DNA from: Prauserella cavernicola
Lineage (GTDB): Bacteria > Actinomycetota > Actinomycetes > Mycobacteriales > Pseudonocardiaceae
Reading direction: 5' to 3'
Assembly: GCF_016595675.1 (NCBI RefSeq)
Contig: NZ_JAENJH010000002.1
Span: forward strand, 558,001 to 622,000
Length of the DNA stretch: 64,000 nucleotides
This document shows, in pieces, positions 8,865 through 16,766 of this stretch. Positions within the stretch are counted from its first letter, which is position 1, and the number at the start of each line of letters is the position of its first letter. The notes under the pieces are model-generated. The model was not told the DNA's origin and did no database searches. It worked only from the letters and a program-made list of their open reading frames with translations. A program made the position numbers and the translations under genes.

Positions 8865-10865
8865 ATGGAACGGCACCGAGCAATGAGCGCACCCCGACTG
8901 CTCTCGAACCGCTATGAGCTGGGCGACACGCTCGGCTACGGTGGCATGTCCGAGGTCCATCACGGCCACGACGTGCGACTCGGCCGCGAGGTCGCCATCA
9001 AGATCCTGCGCGCGGACCTGGCGCGAGATCCCCAGTTCCAGGAGCGATTCCGGCGCGAGGCACAGAACGCGGCGGCGCTGAACCATCCGGCGATCGTCGC
9101 GGTCTACGACACCGGCGAGACCGACACCGAGTACGGCCCGCTGCCCTACATCGTCATGGAGTACGTCGAGGGCAGGACGCTGCGCGACATCGTCAAGACC
9201 GAAGGTCCGATGACGCAGAAGCGGGCCATGGAGGTCATGGCCGACGTTTCCGCCGCGCTCGACTTCTCCCACCGGCACGGCATCATCCACCGCGACGTCA
9301 AACCCGCGAACGTGATGATCACGCGCAACGGCGCCGTCAAGGTGATGGACTTCGGCATCGCCCGCGCGATGCACGACGGCCAGGCCGCGATGACGCAGAC
9401 CGCGGCCGTGATCGGCACCGCGCAGTACCTCTCTCCGGAGCAGGCGCGCGGCGAGCAGGTCGATGCGCGCAGCGACGTGTACGCCGCGGGCTGCGTGCTC
9501 TACGAGCTGGTCACCGGCGAGCCGCCGTTCACGGGTGACTCCCCGGTCGCGGTGGCCTACCAGCACGTACGGGAGGACCCGAAGCCGCCGTCGGCGGTGA
9601 ACCCCGGGGTGTCGCCCGAGCTCGACGCCGTGGTGCTCAAGGCGCTGTCGAAGGGTGCGGCCAACCGCTACCAGTCGGCCGCGGAGATGCGCTCCGACCT
9701 GGTGCGCACGCTCTCGGGCCAGCGCCCCTCCGCGCCGATGGTGATGTCCGACGACGAACGCACCCAGGTGCTCAACGCGCCGCGCCAGCAGACGGACGCC
9801 TACGGCTACGACGACTACGACCCCGAGGCCTACGACGCCGACGAGGAGGCCCGCCGCAAGCGCAAGCGGGCGTGGCTCATCGCGGGCATCGTGGCGCTGG
9901 TCATCGCCGGTATCGCCTTCGTCGCGTGGATCATGGGCGCGTTCAAGGGCGACCCCGAGCTGAAGGGCGTGCCCGACGTGACGGGCCGGACCTACCAGCA
10001 GGCCACCGCCGAGCTGCGGGAGCAGGGCTTCAACAACTTCCGCCAGGAGAACAGGGTCTGCCGCGACGACTCCAGCGACGAGCAGAGCTGTGGGCCGGAC
10101 GACATCGACAAGGTGATCAGCACCAACCCGGCTGCCAGCGAGCAGATCGCCCCCGAGCGGCAGATCGTGCTCACCGTCGGTGTGGCACCCGAACAGGTGC
10201 AGGTACCCGACCTGAGCGGTCGCAGCCGCCAGGACGCCGAGCAGTTGCTGCAGGGCGAGGGCCTCACGCTCGACCAGAACGTGGTCGAGGTCGAGGTCGA
10301 CGACGAGAGCCAGGTCGGCAACGTGGTCAAACAGACGCCGGAGGCGGGTGCCGAGGTCGAGAAGGGTTCTACCGTCCGGATCACGATCGGCAAGGCTCCG
10401 GAGACCATCGGGGTGACCAACTACACCGGCGAGCAGTTCGACGTGGCCAAGGCCGGGCTCGAGGGCGCGGGCTTCACGGTGGTGCGCAATGACGTGGACT
10501 CGGCGGAGGCCGAGGGCGTCGTGGTGAACCAGACGCCGAACGGTGGCGAGTTCACGCCCGGCACCACGATCACGTTGGACGTCTCCAACGGATCCGGCCA
10601 GCAGATCTCGATGCCGGACCTGAGCGGTCTGAACGAGAACCAGGCGACCCGCAAGCTGGAAGAGGCCGGCTGGAGTGGCCAGATCTCGACGCAGACCGAG
10701 ACGGTCGACGACGAGAGCCAGGTCGGCAAGGTGGTCAACACCAACCCGTCGGCGGGCTCGACCATCACGAAGGACCAGTCGATCACACTGATCCTCGGTG
10801 AGGACGAAGAAGGCTCCACCGAGACGTCGACGTCCGACGAGCCCGGGCTTCCTGGCTTCCCGTAG
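8865..10865 (+). CDS. pknB: PknB, PASTA-domain Ser/Thr protein kinase
   Basis: 666 residues. The kinase domain (YGGMSEVHHG, VAIKIL, HRDVKPANV, MDFGIAR, activation loop TQTAAVIGTAQYLSPEQ) is nearly identical in motif order to mycobacterial PknB. One membrane segment lies at about 336-360, then four extracellular PASTA repeats that bind muropeptides/lipid II, and an acidic Ser/Thr tail. The first PASTA repeat holds an insertion with two Cys (VCRDD...QSCGPDD). An in-frame ATG at 8883 is an alternative start that agrees better with homologues; 8865 is kept because GGAGAAG precedes it. The gene ends 7 bases from a convergent gene. Confidence 0.95.
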   Translation: MERHRAMSAPRLLSNRYELGDTLGYGGMSEVHHGHDVRLGREVAIKILRADLARDPQFQERFRREAQNAAALNHPAIVAVYDTGETDTEYGPLPYIVMEYVEGRTLRDIVKTEGPMTQKRAMEVMADVSAALDFSHRHGIIHRDVKPANVMITRNGAVKVMDFGIARAMHDGQAAMTQTAAVIGTAQYLSPEQARGEQVDARSDVYAAGCVLYELVTGEPPFTGDSPVAVAYQHVREDPKPPSAVNPGVSPELDAVVLKALSKGAANRYQSAAEMRSDLVRTLSGQRPSAPMVMSDDERTQVLNAPRQQTDAYGYDDYDPEAYDADEEARRKRKRAWLIAGIVALVIAGIAFVAWIMGAFKGDPELKGVPDVTGRTYQQATAELREQGFNNFRQENRVCRDDSSDEQSCGPDDIDKVISTNPAASEQIAPERQIVLTVGVAPEQVQVPDLSGRSRQDAEQLLQGEGLTLDQNVVEVEVDDESQVGNVVKQTPEAGAEVEKGSTVRITIGKAPETIGVTNYTGEQFDVAKAGLEGAGFTVVRNDVDSAEAEGVVVNQTPNGGEFTPGTTITLDVSNGSGQQISMPDLSGLNENQATRKLEEAGWSGQISTQTETVDDESQVGKVVNTNPSAGSTITKDQSITLILGEDEEGSTETSTSDEPGLPGFP

Positions 10866-10872
10866 CCGGGAG

Positions 10873-11511
10873 TCAGCGGGCGCTTGCCAGCGTCGTGGCG
10901 GTCGCGCTCACCACGAGTGCGACCGCCGACGCGGCGAGTGCGGTCAGTACCGGCGCCGCGGGTGCGTGTTCACCGGCGAGCTGACGCAGCATGGGGTTGA
11001 CCAGCGGAACCCAGCGCACCACGAGCACCACGGCGAGCGCGAGTAGCGCGGCGACCACGGTGTAGCCGGCGCGCGGCACCAGCAGGCGCGAGCACGGGAG
11101 CCCCACGGCGAGGCCGGTGAACGCGCAGGCGGCGTGGGCGAGCGCTCCCCAGCCCAGCTCGGTGGCGGCGATCCCACCGTGCACGAGCGTCGCCCAGAGC
11201 ATCGAGACGCCCGCGAGCGCGGTACCACAGACCAGGATGGCCAGGCCGAGCCCGGCGAGCAGTACCGTGCGCCGCCCGGTGTGGCTGAGCGTGACGAGGC
11301 GCTGGACCGGGTCCTCGACGTCGGCGAGTGCGATCGCGAGCCAGCAGGTGACCACCACCAGCGCGCCGCCGCTGACGGCGAACTCGGGCAGCACGGGTGC
11401 CTCGCGGCTGGTGTAGAGCACGCCGAGCACGGCGAGGAACACGATCAACGGCGGCAGGTAGCGCTGCGAGTGGGCCAGCAGGGCGAGCTGGTAGCGCGTC
11501 GTGGCGATCAT
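10873..11511 (-). CDS. ABC transporter membrane subunit, six predicted helices
   Basis: 212 residues, almost entirely hydrophobic, with about six membrane segments (PPLIVFLAVLGVLY, GALVVVTCWLAIALA, TVLLAGLGLAILVCGTALAG, LVVPRAGYTVVAALLALAVVLVV-like). No family-specific motif was recognised. The ATP-binding subunit gene ends 6 bases upstream, so the two very likely form one exporter. The substrate is unknown. It is convergent with pknB, with only 7 bases between stop codons and no strong hairpin. Confidence 0.75.
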   Translation of the reverse strand: MIATTRYQLALLAHSQRYLPPLIVFLAVLGVLYTSREAPVLPEFAVSGGALVVVTCWLAIALADVEDPVQRLVTLSHTGRRTVLLAGLGLAILVCGTALAGVSMLWATLVHGGIAATELGWGALAHAACAFTGLAVGLPCSRLLVPRAGYTVVAALLALAVVLVVRWVPLVNPMLRQLAGEHAPAAPVLTALAASAVALVVSATATTLASAR

Positions 11512-11517
11512 CGAAAG

Positions 11518-12324
11518 CTACTCCCGCCTGTCCACGTGTCGAACGGAGCAGCCGCGGCGCAGCGCGAGCAGCAGGATCTCGTCGCATCGTCGCGCTAGGA
11601 CGGTGAGCTCCACCGCGCCCGACCTCTCGACGGCGGAGAGCACGTCGGGTTCGGTCTGCCAGCCGTCGGTGGCGGCGCCGGTGAGCACGACGACGGCCGT
11701 GGCGTCCGACTCGGGTTCGAGTGCGCGCAGCGAGCCTGCGGCGAGCCGCAGCGTCGTGGTGGCGTGCGCCCGCGTCCGCCCGGCGCTGTGGCCGGTGAAC
11801 ACCACGCCGGCCTCGCGCGCGCTCAGCTCGGCCAGCACCTCGCCGAGGACGCCGTGCGCGCTCTCGTCGAGGCCGGAGAACGGTTCGTCCAGCACCAGCA
11901 GCCGGGGCTCGGCGAGCAGCGCCTGCGCGAGACCGACCTTCTGGGCGTTGCCCTTGGACAGCTCGCGCAGCGGGGTGTCCGGACCGCCCGCGAGCGCGAG
12001 CCGCTCGAGCCACGCGCCGCCACGCGCGCGAGCCTGCGCGGTGGACAGGCCGCTGATCCGTCCCATGTGCACGAGGTAGGCCAGTGCGGTCAGGCGCTGT
12101 GCCCCGGGGAACCGGTCGGGCACGTAGCCCGTGACCGGGTCGCCGGTGACCGTGCCCCTGCTGGGCCTCGCTAGGCCCGCCACGATGCGCAGCAACGTCG
12201 ACTTTCCGGAGCCGTTGGGCCCGACGACGCCGACCACGTTGCCGGGCTCGATCGTCAGCTCGACGCCGTCGAGCACGTAGTTGTTGCGTCCGTAGCGCTT
12301 CGCGACCCCCGCGAGGCGGCGCAT
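11518..12324 (-). CDS. ABC transporter ATP-binding protein
   Basis: 268 residues. Walker A is GPNGSGKST, the signature motif is the variant LSKGN (ELSKGNAQKVGLAQALL), and Walker B is LLVLDEPFSGLDE, followed by a switch His (FTGHS). The variant signature and small size fit ABC-2-type export ATPases. The start ATG is 2 bases after the trpG stop, so it is cotranscribed with trpG and the downstream membrane subunit. The C-terminal 60 residues after the nucleotide-binding domain are not recognisable. Confidence 0.9.
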   Translation of the reverse strand: MRRLAGVAKRYGRNNYVLDGVELTIEPGNVVGVVGPNGSGKSTLLRIVAGLARPSRGTVTGDPVTGYVPDRFPGAQRLTALAYLVHMGRISGLSTAQARARGGAWLERLALAGGPDTPLRELSKGNAQKVGLAQALLAEPRLLVLDEPFSGLDESAHGVLGEVLAELSAREAGVVFTGHSAGRTRAHATTTLRLAAGSLRALEPESDATAVVVLTGAATDGWQTEPDVLSAVERSGAVELTVLARRCDEILLLALRRGCSVRHVDRRE

Positions 12325-12326
12325 GC

Positions 12327-12968
12327 TCAGGCCACAGCCGCCCTCTGTAGTGCCTTCGTGGCCTTCTCGAGCTCGCCGACGACCGAGTCGGCCACCGGGT
12401 GACCTGCCGAGGCGAGCCAGTTCGCGAGCATGCGGTGCCCGCCCTCGGTGAGCACCGACTCGGGATGGAACTGCACGCCCTCGATCGGCAGCTCGCGGTG
12501 TCGCATGCCCATGACGACGCCGGAGGCGGTGCGGCCGGTGACCTCGAACTCCGCGGGGATCGTCTCGGGCAGCACCGTCAGCGAGTGGTAGCGGGTGGCG
12601 GTGAACGGGCTCGGCAGCCCGGCGAGCACACCGGTGCCGGTGTGCTCGACCTCGCTGGTCTTGCCGTGCAGCAGTTCGTGGGCCCGGTCGACTGTGGCGC
12701 CCCACGCCACGCCGATCGCCTGGTGGCCGAGGCAGACGCCGAGCATCGGCACGCCCTGGTCGGCGCAGCGCCTCACCACGTCGATGCTCTGACCCGCCCG
12801 CTCCGGCGTGCCGGGTCCAGGCGACACCAGCACGGCGTCGAACGTCGCGATCTCATCGAGGTCGACGACGTCGTTGCGCCACACCGTGCAGTCGGCGCCG
12901 AGCTGCGCCAGGTACTGCACCAGGTTGTAGACGAAGCTGTCGTAGTTGTCGACGACGAGTACACGCAT
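12327..12968 (-). CDS. trpG: Glutamine amidotransferase, anthranilate/aminodeoxychorismate synthase component II
   Basis: 213 residues, class I glutamine amidotransferase. It begins MRVLVVDNYDSF; the nucleophile Cys is in GVCLGHQ and the His/Glu pair in GVQFHPES, with the family box SPGPGTPE near the N-terminus. It supplies ammonia from glutamine to a TrpE or PabB partner, which is not in this window. The gene is the syntenic counterpart of mycobacterial trpG/pabA next to pknB. The start at 12968 is set by the conserved N-terminus; a longer frame to 13058 is not supported. Confidence 0.93.
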   Translation of the reverse strand: MRVLVVDNYDSFVYNLVQYLAQLGADCTVWRNDVVDLDEIATFDAVLVSPGPGTPERAGQSIDVVRRCADQGVPMLGVCLGHQAIGVAWGATVDRAHELLHGKTSEVEHTGTGVLAGLPSPFTATRYHSLTVLPETIPAEFEVTGRTASGVVMGMRHRELPIEGVQFHPESVLTEGGHRMLANWLASAGHPVADSVVGELEKATKALQRAAVA

Positions 12969-13006
12969 GCCGACAGGGTATCCGCGCGCTCCCCGGCCCG
13001 GTGCCA

Positions 13007-13168
13007 TCACTCCGGATCGACGGCCACGTCGTTGAACGGCAGCAGTGGCTCGGCCCACGGGAAGACCACGAACATCAACAACGCCACGGCGCCCAGCACG
13101 AGCACGCCCGCGCTCAGCACGCGCACGGCCAGCGGTCCCGGCAGGTGCCGCCAGATCCAGCCGTACAT
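13007..13168 (-). CDS. 53-residue single-span membrane protein coupled to sortase
   Basis: The start ATG overlaps the sortase stop as TGATG, so it is almost certainly translated by coupling. The product has a basic aromatic N-terminus (MYGWIWRHLPGPLAVR), one membrane segment at about residues 15-37 (VLSAGVLVLGAVALLMFVVF) and a short acidic outer tail ending DVAVDPE. Its function is unknown. Conserved pairing with a class E sortase could mean a small accessory subunit; this is inference. It lies 38 bases ahead of trpG and in the same direction. Confidence 0.72.
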   Translation of the reverse strand: MYGWIWRHLPGPLAVRVLSAGVLVLGAVALLMFVVFPWAEPLLPFNDVAVDPE

Positions 13169-14241
13169 CAGGCCTCCCCGATCTCGGCGAGCAGATCTTC
13201 GTAACCCGCTCCCGGTTCTTTCTCGAGCTCGTTGGTGAGCACGGAGTGGATGATCATGCGCTCGCGGTCGGAGAACTGCGGGTGGCACGTGGTGAGCGTC
13301 AGCAACGCGGCCTGCGAGGCCGGCGGCAGCACGTCGGTGGGCCGGTACGGCACGGGCGACACCGCGTCGCCGCGGTCGGGCGTGACGATCACGCGGCCCA
13401 CGGTCTCGGCGTAGGCGCCGTCCTGGTCCTGCAGCGGCGCGACGTTGGCGCACCTCGGGTCGGCGCCCTTACCCTGCGCCCAGCCCGCTGCCTCGTCGGC
13501 CATGGGCAGCACGCGGTAGACGTAGAAGCGCTCGGCCGTCTCCATCACGATGGCGTCGCACGAGTTCAGCAGGTCGAGGTCGTTGAACGGCGCGCCCTTG
13601 CCGACGCGGTGGCCCGCGATGCCGACGTTGCCGGGCTCGCCGGGCATGGCCGTGCTCTTGTAGTGGCCGGGCCCGATCTCCAGCGTCGCGGAGTCGACGC
13701 CCTGCTGGACGGTGAAGCTCCAGTCCGCGCCGAAGGACGGGATGTAGATGCGGGCGAACGCCTTGCCGTCGAGCGGCTCGGCGTGCAGCTGGCGCTCGTT
13801 GGACCATTCGGCCTCGAGGTCGGCGCTGGCCCGCTGCTGGAGCCTGCCGGACATCCAGTTGGTCACGTACAGCTCGTAGACCACGAACAGCAGTACGACC
13901 AGCCCGAGCGTGATCAGGACCTCGCCGGTGGTCCGGACGACCGTGCGACCGACTCCGCCACCGCCGCCCTTGCCTCCACCGGCCTCCGAGGGCGGGGCGG
14001 GTGGCCTGGTCGGCGGCGGTTGCTGGGGCGGACGGCCACGCGGGTCCGGTCGTCGCCGCGGCGGCGGGGCCTCCTGCGAGCGCTGGGGGCGCTGCGGAGC
14101 CTGTGGAGGCTGCGAACGCTGCTGCGCTTGTGGATGTTGTGGACGCTGTGGGTGCTGGGGTCGCCTTGGCGGACCGCCGGGACGGCGACCGAAGTCCGGA
14201 ATAGGGATTTCCCTGGTCTCCGGCTCCTCGTACCTCGACAC
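13168..14241 (-). CDS. Class E sortase
   Basis: 357 residues from GTG 14241, preceded by GAGGAG at 7-base spacing; the frame continues upstream without a better start. It has an N-terminal Pro/Gln/Arg-rich cytoplasmic region (about 1-105), a membrane segment (about 115-140, EVLITLGLVVLLFVVYEL) and an extracytoplasmic sortase domain. Catalytic residues are His in VGIAGHRVG, Cys in LLTLTTCHP and Arg in DRERMII. Class E sortases anchor LAxTG-type proteins in high-GC actinomycetes. The substrate is not in this window. It is the syntenic counterpart of Rv0012. Confidence 0.88.
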   Translation of the reverse strand: MSRYEEPETREIPIPDFGRRPGGPPRRPQHPQRPQHPQAQQRSQPPQAPQRPQRSQEAPPPRRRPDPRGRPPQQPPPTRPPAPPSEAGGGKGGGGGVGRTVVRTTGEVLITLGLVVLLFVVYELYVTNWMSGRLQQRASADLEAEWSNERQLHAEPLDGKAFARIYIPSFGADWSFTVQQGVDSATLEIGPGHYKSTAMPGEPGNVGIAGHRVGKGAPFNDLDLLNSCDAIVMETAERFYVYRVLPMADEAAGWAQGKGADPRCANVAPLQDQDGAYAETVGRVIVTPDRGDAVSPVPYRPTDVLPPASQAALLTLTTCHPQFSDRERMIIHSVLTNELEKEPGAGYEDLLAEIGEA

Positions 14242-14403
14242 GCGAGCTCCTCTCGGACTCCGCCGATGCGGGCCCGTCATCACGTTTAGCTGGGTGCGGC
14301 GCTCGCTCCCCGGTTCTGGCGCCTGCTCGATTACGTTAACGTGTTCAGGTAACGGCAGATGCGTTCTGCCGTGGTTTTGCCCGACAGCCACGCGAGGACT
14401 CCA

Positions 14404-14670
14404 ATGCCCAAGTCCAAGGTCCGCAAGAAGACGGCGTACACCCCGCCGGCCGATCGCCGTACGCCGGTGAAGGTGACTGCCGCAGGCCCGTCCCACCCGG
14501 CCTACAAGGCCGTGATGTTCGGGCTGATGCTCCTGGGTCTCGCCTGGCTCGTGGTGAACTACCTGGCCGGCGAGAAGATCCCGTTCATGCTCGAGCTGGG
14601 CAACTGGAACTTCGCCATCGGTTTCGCACTGATGATCAGCGGTCTGCTGATGACCATGCGCTGGCGCTGA
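14404..14670 (+). CDS. crgA: CrgA, septation regulator
   Basis: 88 residues starting MPKSKVRKK, preceded by GAGGACT. The basic N-terminus is followed by two membrane helices (AVMFGLMLLGLAWLVVNYL; FAIGFALMISGLLMTM), the typical CrgA layout. CrgA recruits and stabilises FtsZ, FtsQ, FtsI/PBPs and CwsA at the septum. The gene is divergent from the sortase gene with about 160 bases between starts; that gap contains an AT-rich patch (ATTACGTTAACG, 14331-14342) that may hold promoter elements. Confidence 0.95.
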   Translation: MPKSKVRKKTAYTPPADRRTPVKVTAAGPSHPAYKAVMFGLMLLGLAWLVVNYLAGEKIPFMLELGNWNFAIGFALMISGLLMTMRWR

Positions 14671-14734
14671 CGACGGGTGCGAGTAATCCGAACGGCTGCT
14701 TGACAGCGAATTACAACAGTGTGACTAATCCCCA

Positions 14735-15163
14735 GTGTGGATAAACCCTGTGGATAACTCGACCCCGAAATGGGCCACGCGCGCGGCTCTGGTAGTCGTC
14801 GGCTGGGTGCTCGCGGCGCTCGCCGCGCTCGGCGCCGTCTACGCAGCGCTCACCGTCGACCGTCCTGGCGCCGTGCTGCTCGGCGTCGGCGCCGTCGCAC
14901 TGGCCGCCGGTGCGGCGTACGGCACGTTCGTGCGCCCACGGCTCGCCGCGGACACCTGGGGGCTGCGCGTGCGCACGCTGGGCGGCACCAGGCGGTACGA
15001 CTGGAACGAGGTCGACATCCGGCTGGTCACCACTCGCAGGCTCGGGCGCGACGTGGCCGCGCTGGAGCTGGAGAGCGACCACCTCGTGGTGCTCGGCTGG
15101 CTGGAGCTGGGCGAGGATCCGCGCGACGTGCACGACGCGCTGCTGGCGCTCCGGCCCGCCTGA
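14735..15163 (+). CDS. PH-domain membrane protein
   Basis: 142 residues with two hydrophobic segments near the N-terminus (AALVVVGWVLAALAALGAVYAAL; AVLLGVGAVALAAGAAYGTF), then a compact PH-like domain (DTWGLRVRTLGGTRRYDWNEVDIRLV ... LELGEDPRDVHDALL shape). This is the actinobacterial low-molecular-weight PH-domain family of unknown function. Two in-frame GTG starts (14735, 14750) sit inside two consensus DnaA boxes and neither has a clear ribosome site, so translation could be leaderless. It is convergent with the rhomboid gene, stops 13 bases apart. Confidence 0.8.
   Translation: MWINPVDNSTPKWATRAALVVVGWVLAALAALGAVYAALTVDRPGAVLLGVGAVALAAGAAYGTFVRPRLAADTWGLRVRTLGGTRRYDWNEVDIRLVTTRRLGRDVAALELESDHLVVLGWLELGEDPRDVHDALLALRPA
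14736..14757 (+). promoter_or_regulatory. Pair of consensus DnaA boxes at start of PH-domain gene
   Basis: TGTGGATAA occurs at 14736-14744 and again at 14749-14757, both the exact reverse complement of TTATCCACA, in direct orientation 13 bp apart. They overlap the start codons of the PH-domain gene. Confidence 0.7.
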
Positions 15164-15176
15164 GGCGGCCAGTGCC

Positions 15177-16124
15177 TCAGCAGAGGCCGTACGTCTGGCA
15201 GATCTGCGAACTGAGCTCCGAGTCGCGGTACACGAGCAGCCCGATCAGCGCAACGGTGAGCACCGCGACGGTGCCGGCCTGGTAGGCGGCCCGCTGCTTC
15301 TCCGGCGCGTAGACCATCGCGATCATCGCCAGCGCGCCCACCACAAGCCCACCGAGGTGGCCGAGCAGCGAGATCCCCGGGATCGACACGCTCAACACGA
15401 TGTTGAGCACGATGATGCCGATGGCCGACGTCGGGTTGAGCCGCAGCCGGAGAACGGCGATGAGGATGCCGCCCATCAGGCCGTAGATGGCGCCTGAAGC
15501 GCCTGCCGTGGGCGTGTTGGCCTCGCCGAACACGAACACCGCCGTGGCGCCGCCGAGCAGCGACACGAAGTACACGGCGAGGAAGCGCACCCTGCCGAGC
15601 AGTATCTCGAGGTCTCGGCCGAGTACCCACAACGCGAGCATGTTCATCGCGATGTGGAGCAGGCCGTAGTGCAGGAAACCGCTGGTGACCAGCCGCCACC
15701 ACTCGTCACCGGCCGCGATGCCGATCGGCCACAGCACGCCGTCCTGGGACAGCTGGGACGCGCCGTTGTTCATCGGGTCGCCACCGGCCTGGACCACCGT
15801 GACGATGTAGACGAGCACGTTGATCGCGATGAGCAGCGGCGTCACCACCGGCCGCTGCGCCGCGCGGGCGCCCGCGACGGTGCGGGCGCCGAAACCGGCG
15901 CGGCGGTACTGCGCGGCCTGTGCGCGCTGTTGCTGCTGGCCCACCTGGACACAGTCGACGCACTGGTACCCGACGGACGCCTCCCGGAGGCAGTCCGGGC
16001 AGGCAGGCCGGTTGCACCGAACGCAGCGCAGACCGGTCTGCCGGTTGGGATGCCACCAGCATCCGGGCAACGCCTCCTGCTGAGGCGGCTGCCCGTACTG
16101 GGGTGGGTAGGGAGGTTGGCTCAC
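15177..16124 (-). CDS. Rhomboid-family intramembrane serine protease with N-terminal zinc ribbon
   Basis: 315 residues from GTG 16124 with GGAG 7 bases upstream. Residues about 22-58 carry a Cys/His cluster (CWWHP, CVRCNRPACPDC, CVDC) typical of actinobacterial rhomboids with a B-box-like zinc module. The membrane domain has the rhomboid residues: HYGLLHIAMNM in TM2, GASG with Ser210, and GHLGG with His256. It cleaves membrane proteins within the bilayer; the substrate is unknown. It is the syntenic counterpart of the Rv0010c-region genes beside ppiA. Confidence 0.9.
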   Translation of the reverse strand: MSQPPYPPQYGQPPQQEALPGCWWHPNRQTGLRCVRCNRPACPDCLREASVGYQCVDCVQVGQQQQRAQAAQYRRAGFGARTVAGARAAQRPVVTPLLIAINVLVYIVTVVQAGGDPMNNGASQLSQDGVLWPIGIAAGDEWWRLVTSGFLHYGLLHIAMNMLALWVLGRDLEILLGRVRFLAVYFVSLLGGATAVFVFGEANTPTAGASGAIYGLMGGILIAVLRLRLNPTSAIGIIVLNIVLSVSIPGISLLGHLGGLVVGALAMIAMVYAPEKQRAAYQAGTVAVLTVALIGLLVYRDSELSSQICQTYGLC

Positions 16125-16170
16125 AGTGCTCTCCAACCTACCTAACTTTCCGCCCCACCAGCCGGTGGTG

Positions 16171-16728
16171 TCAGGCCTGCTCGACCGTGATGCGCTCGAT
16201 GACGACGTCCTCGAGCGGCTTGTCGGCCGGACCGGTCGCGGTGCGGCCGATGGCGTCCACGATCTCGCGGGACGGCTGGTCGGCCACCTCGCCGAAGATC
16301 GTGTGCTTGAAGTTCAGGTGCGGCGTCGGCGCGACCGTCACGAAGAACTGCGAGCCGTTGGTGCCCGGTCCCGCGTTGGCCATGGCCAGCAGGTAGGGCC
16401 GGTTGAACTGCAGCTCGGGGTGGAACTCGTCGCCGAACTTATAGCCGGGGCCGCCACGACCGGTTCCGGTGGGGTCACCGCCCTGGATCATGAAGCCCTC
16501 GATGACGCGGTGGAAGATCGCGCCGTCGTAGAAGGGGCCCGACTTCTCGCCCTTCGCGTTCGGCTGCGTGTACTCCTTGGTGCCATCGGCGAGGCCGGTG
16601 AAGTTGGCGACCGTTTTGGGCGCGTGATCAGGGAAGAGATTGATCACGATGTCGCCACGGTTCGTGTGCAGGGTGGCCTTCATCTGGGCTCCCGAGGGGG
16701 ATGAGTTGCTCTCAGTCACGCGATTCAT
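16171..16728 (-). CDS. ppiA: PpiA, cyclophilin-type peptidyl-prolyl isomerase
   Basis: About 185 residues. The cyclophilin domain starts at MKATLHTNRGDI and shows FHRVIEGFMIQGGDPTGTG, NAGPGTNGSQFFVT and HTIFGEV, the full active site. No signal peptide is seen, so a cytosolic fold catalyst is likely. Start choice is uncertain: ATG 16728 and GTG 16719 give a short polar leader as in mycobacteria, while ATG 16683 has the best ribosome site (GGGAG, 5 bases). It diverges from the Lys-rich gene with under 40 bases between starts. Confidence 0.93.
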   Translation of the reverse strand: MNRVTESNSSPSGAQMKATLHTNRGDIVINLFPDHAPKTVANFTGLADGTKEYTQPNAKGEKSGPFYDGAIFHRVIEGFMIQGGDPTGTGRGGPGYKFGDEFHPELQFNRPYLLAMANAGPGTNGSQFFVTVAPTPHLNFKHTIFGEVADQPSREIVDAIGRTATGPADKPLEDVVIERITVEQA

Positions 16729-16766
16729 CGTGCCATCTGCGGCGAGATCGCCCGGAAAGGGGCAGG

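Noticed and set aside
12327-13058. Longer N-terminus for the glutamine amidotransferase
   Set aside because: The extra 30 residues are Arg/Gly-rich and the conserved protein start is MRVLVVDNYDSF at 12968.
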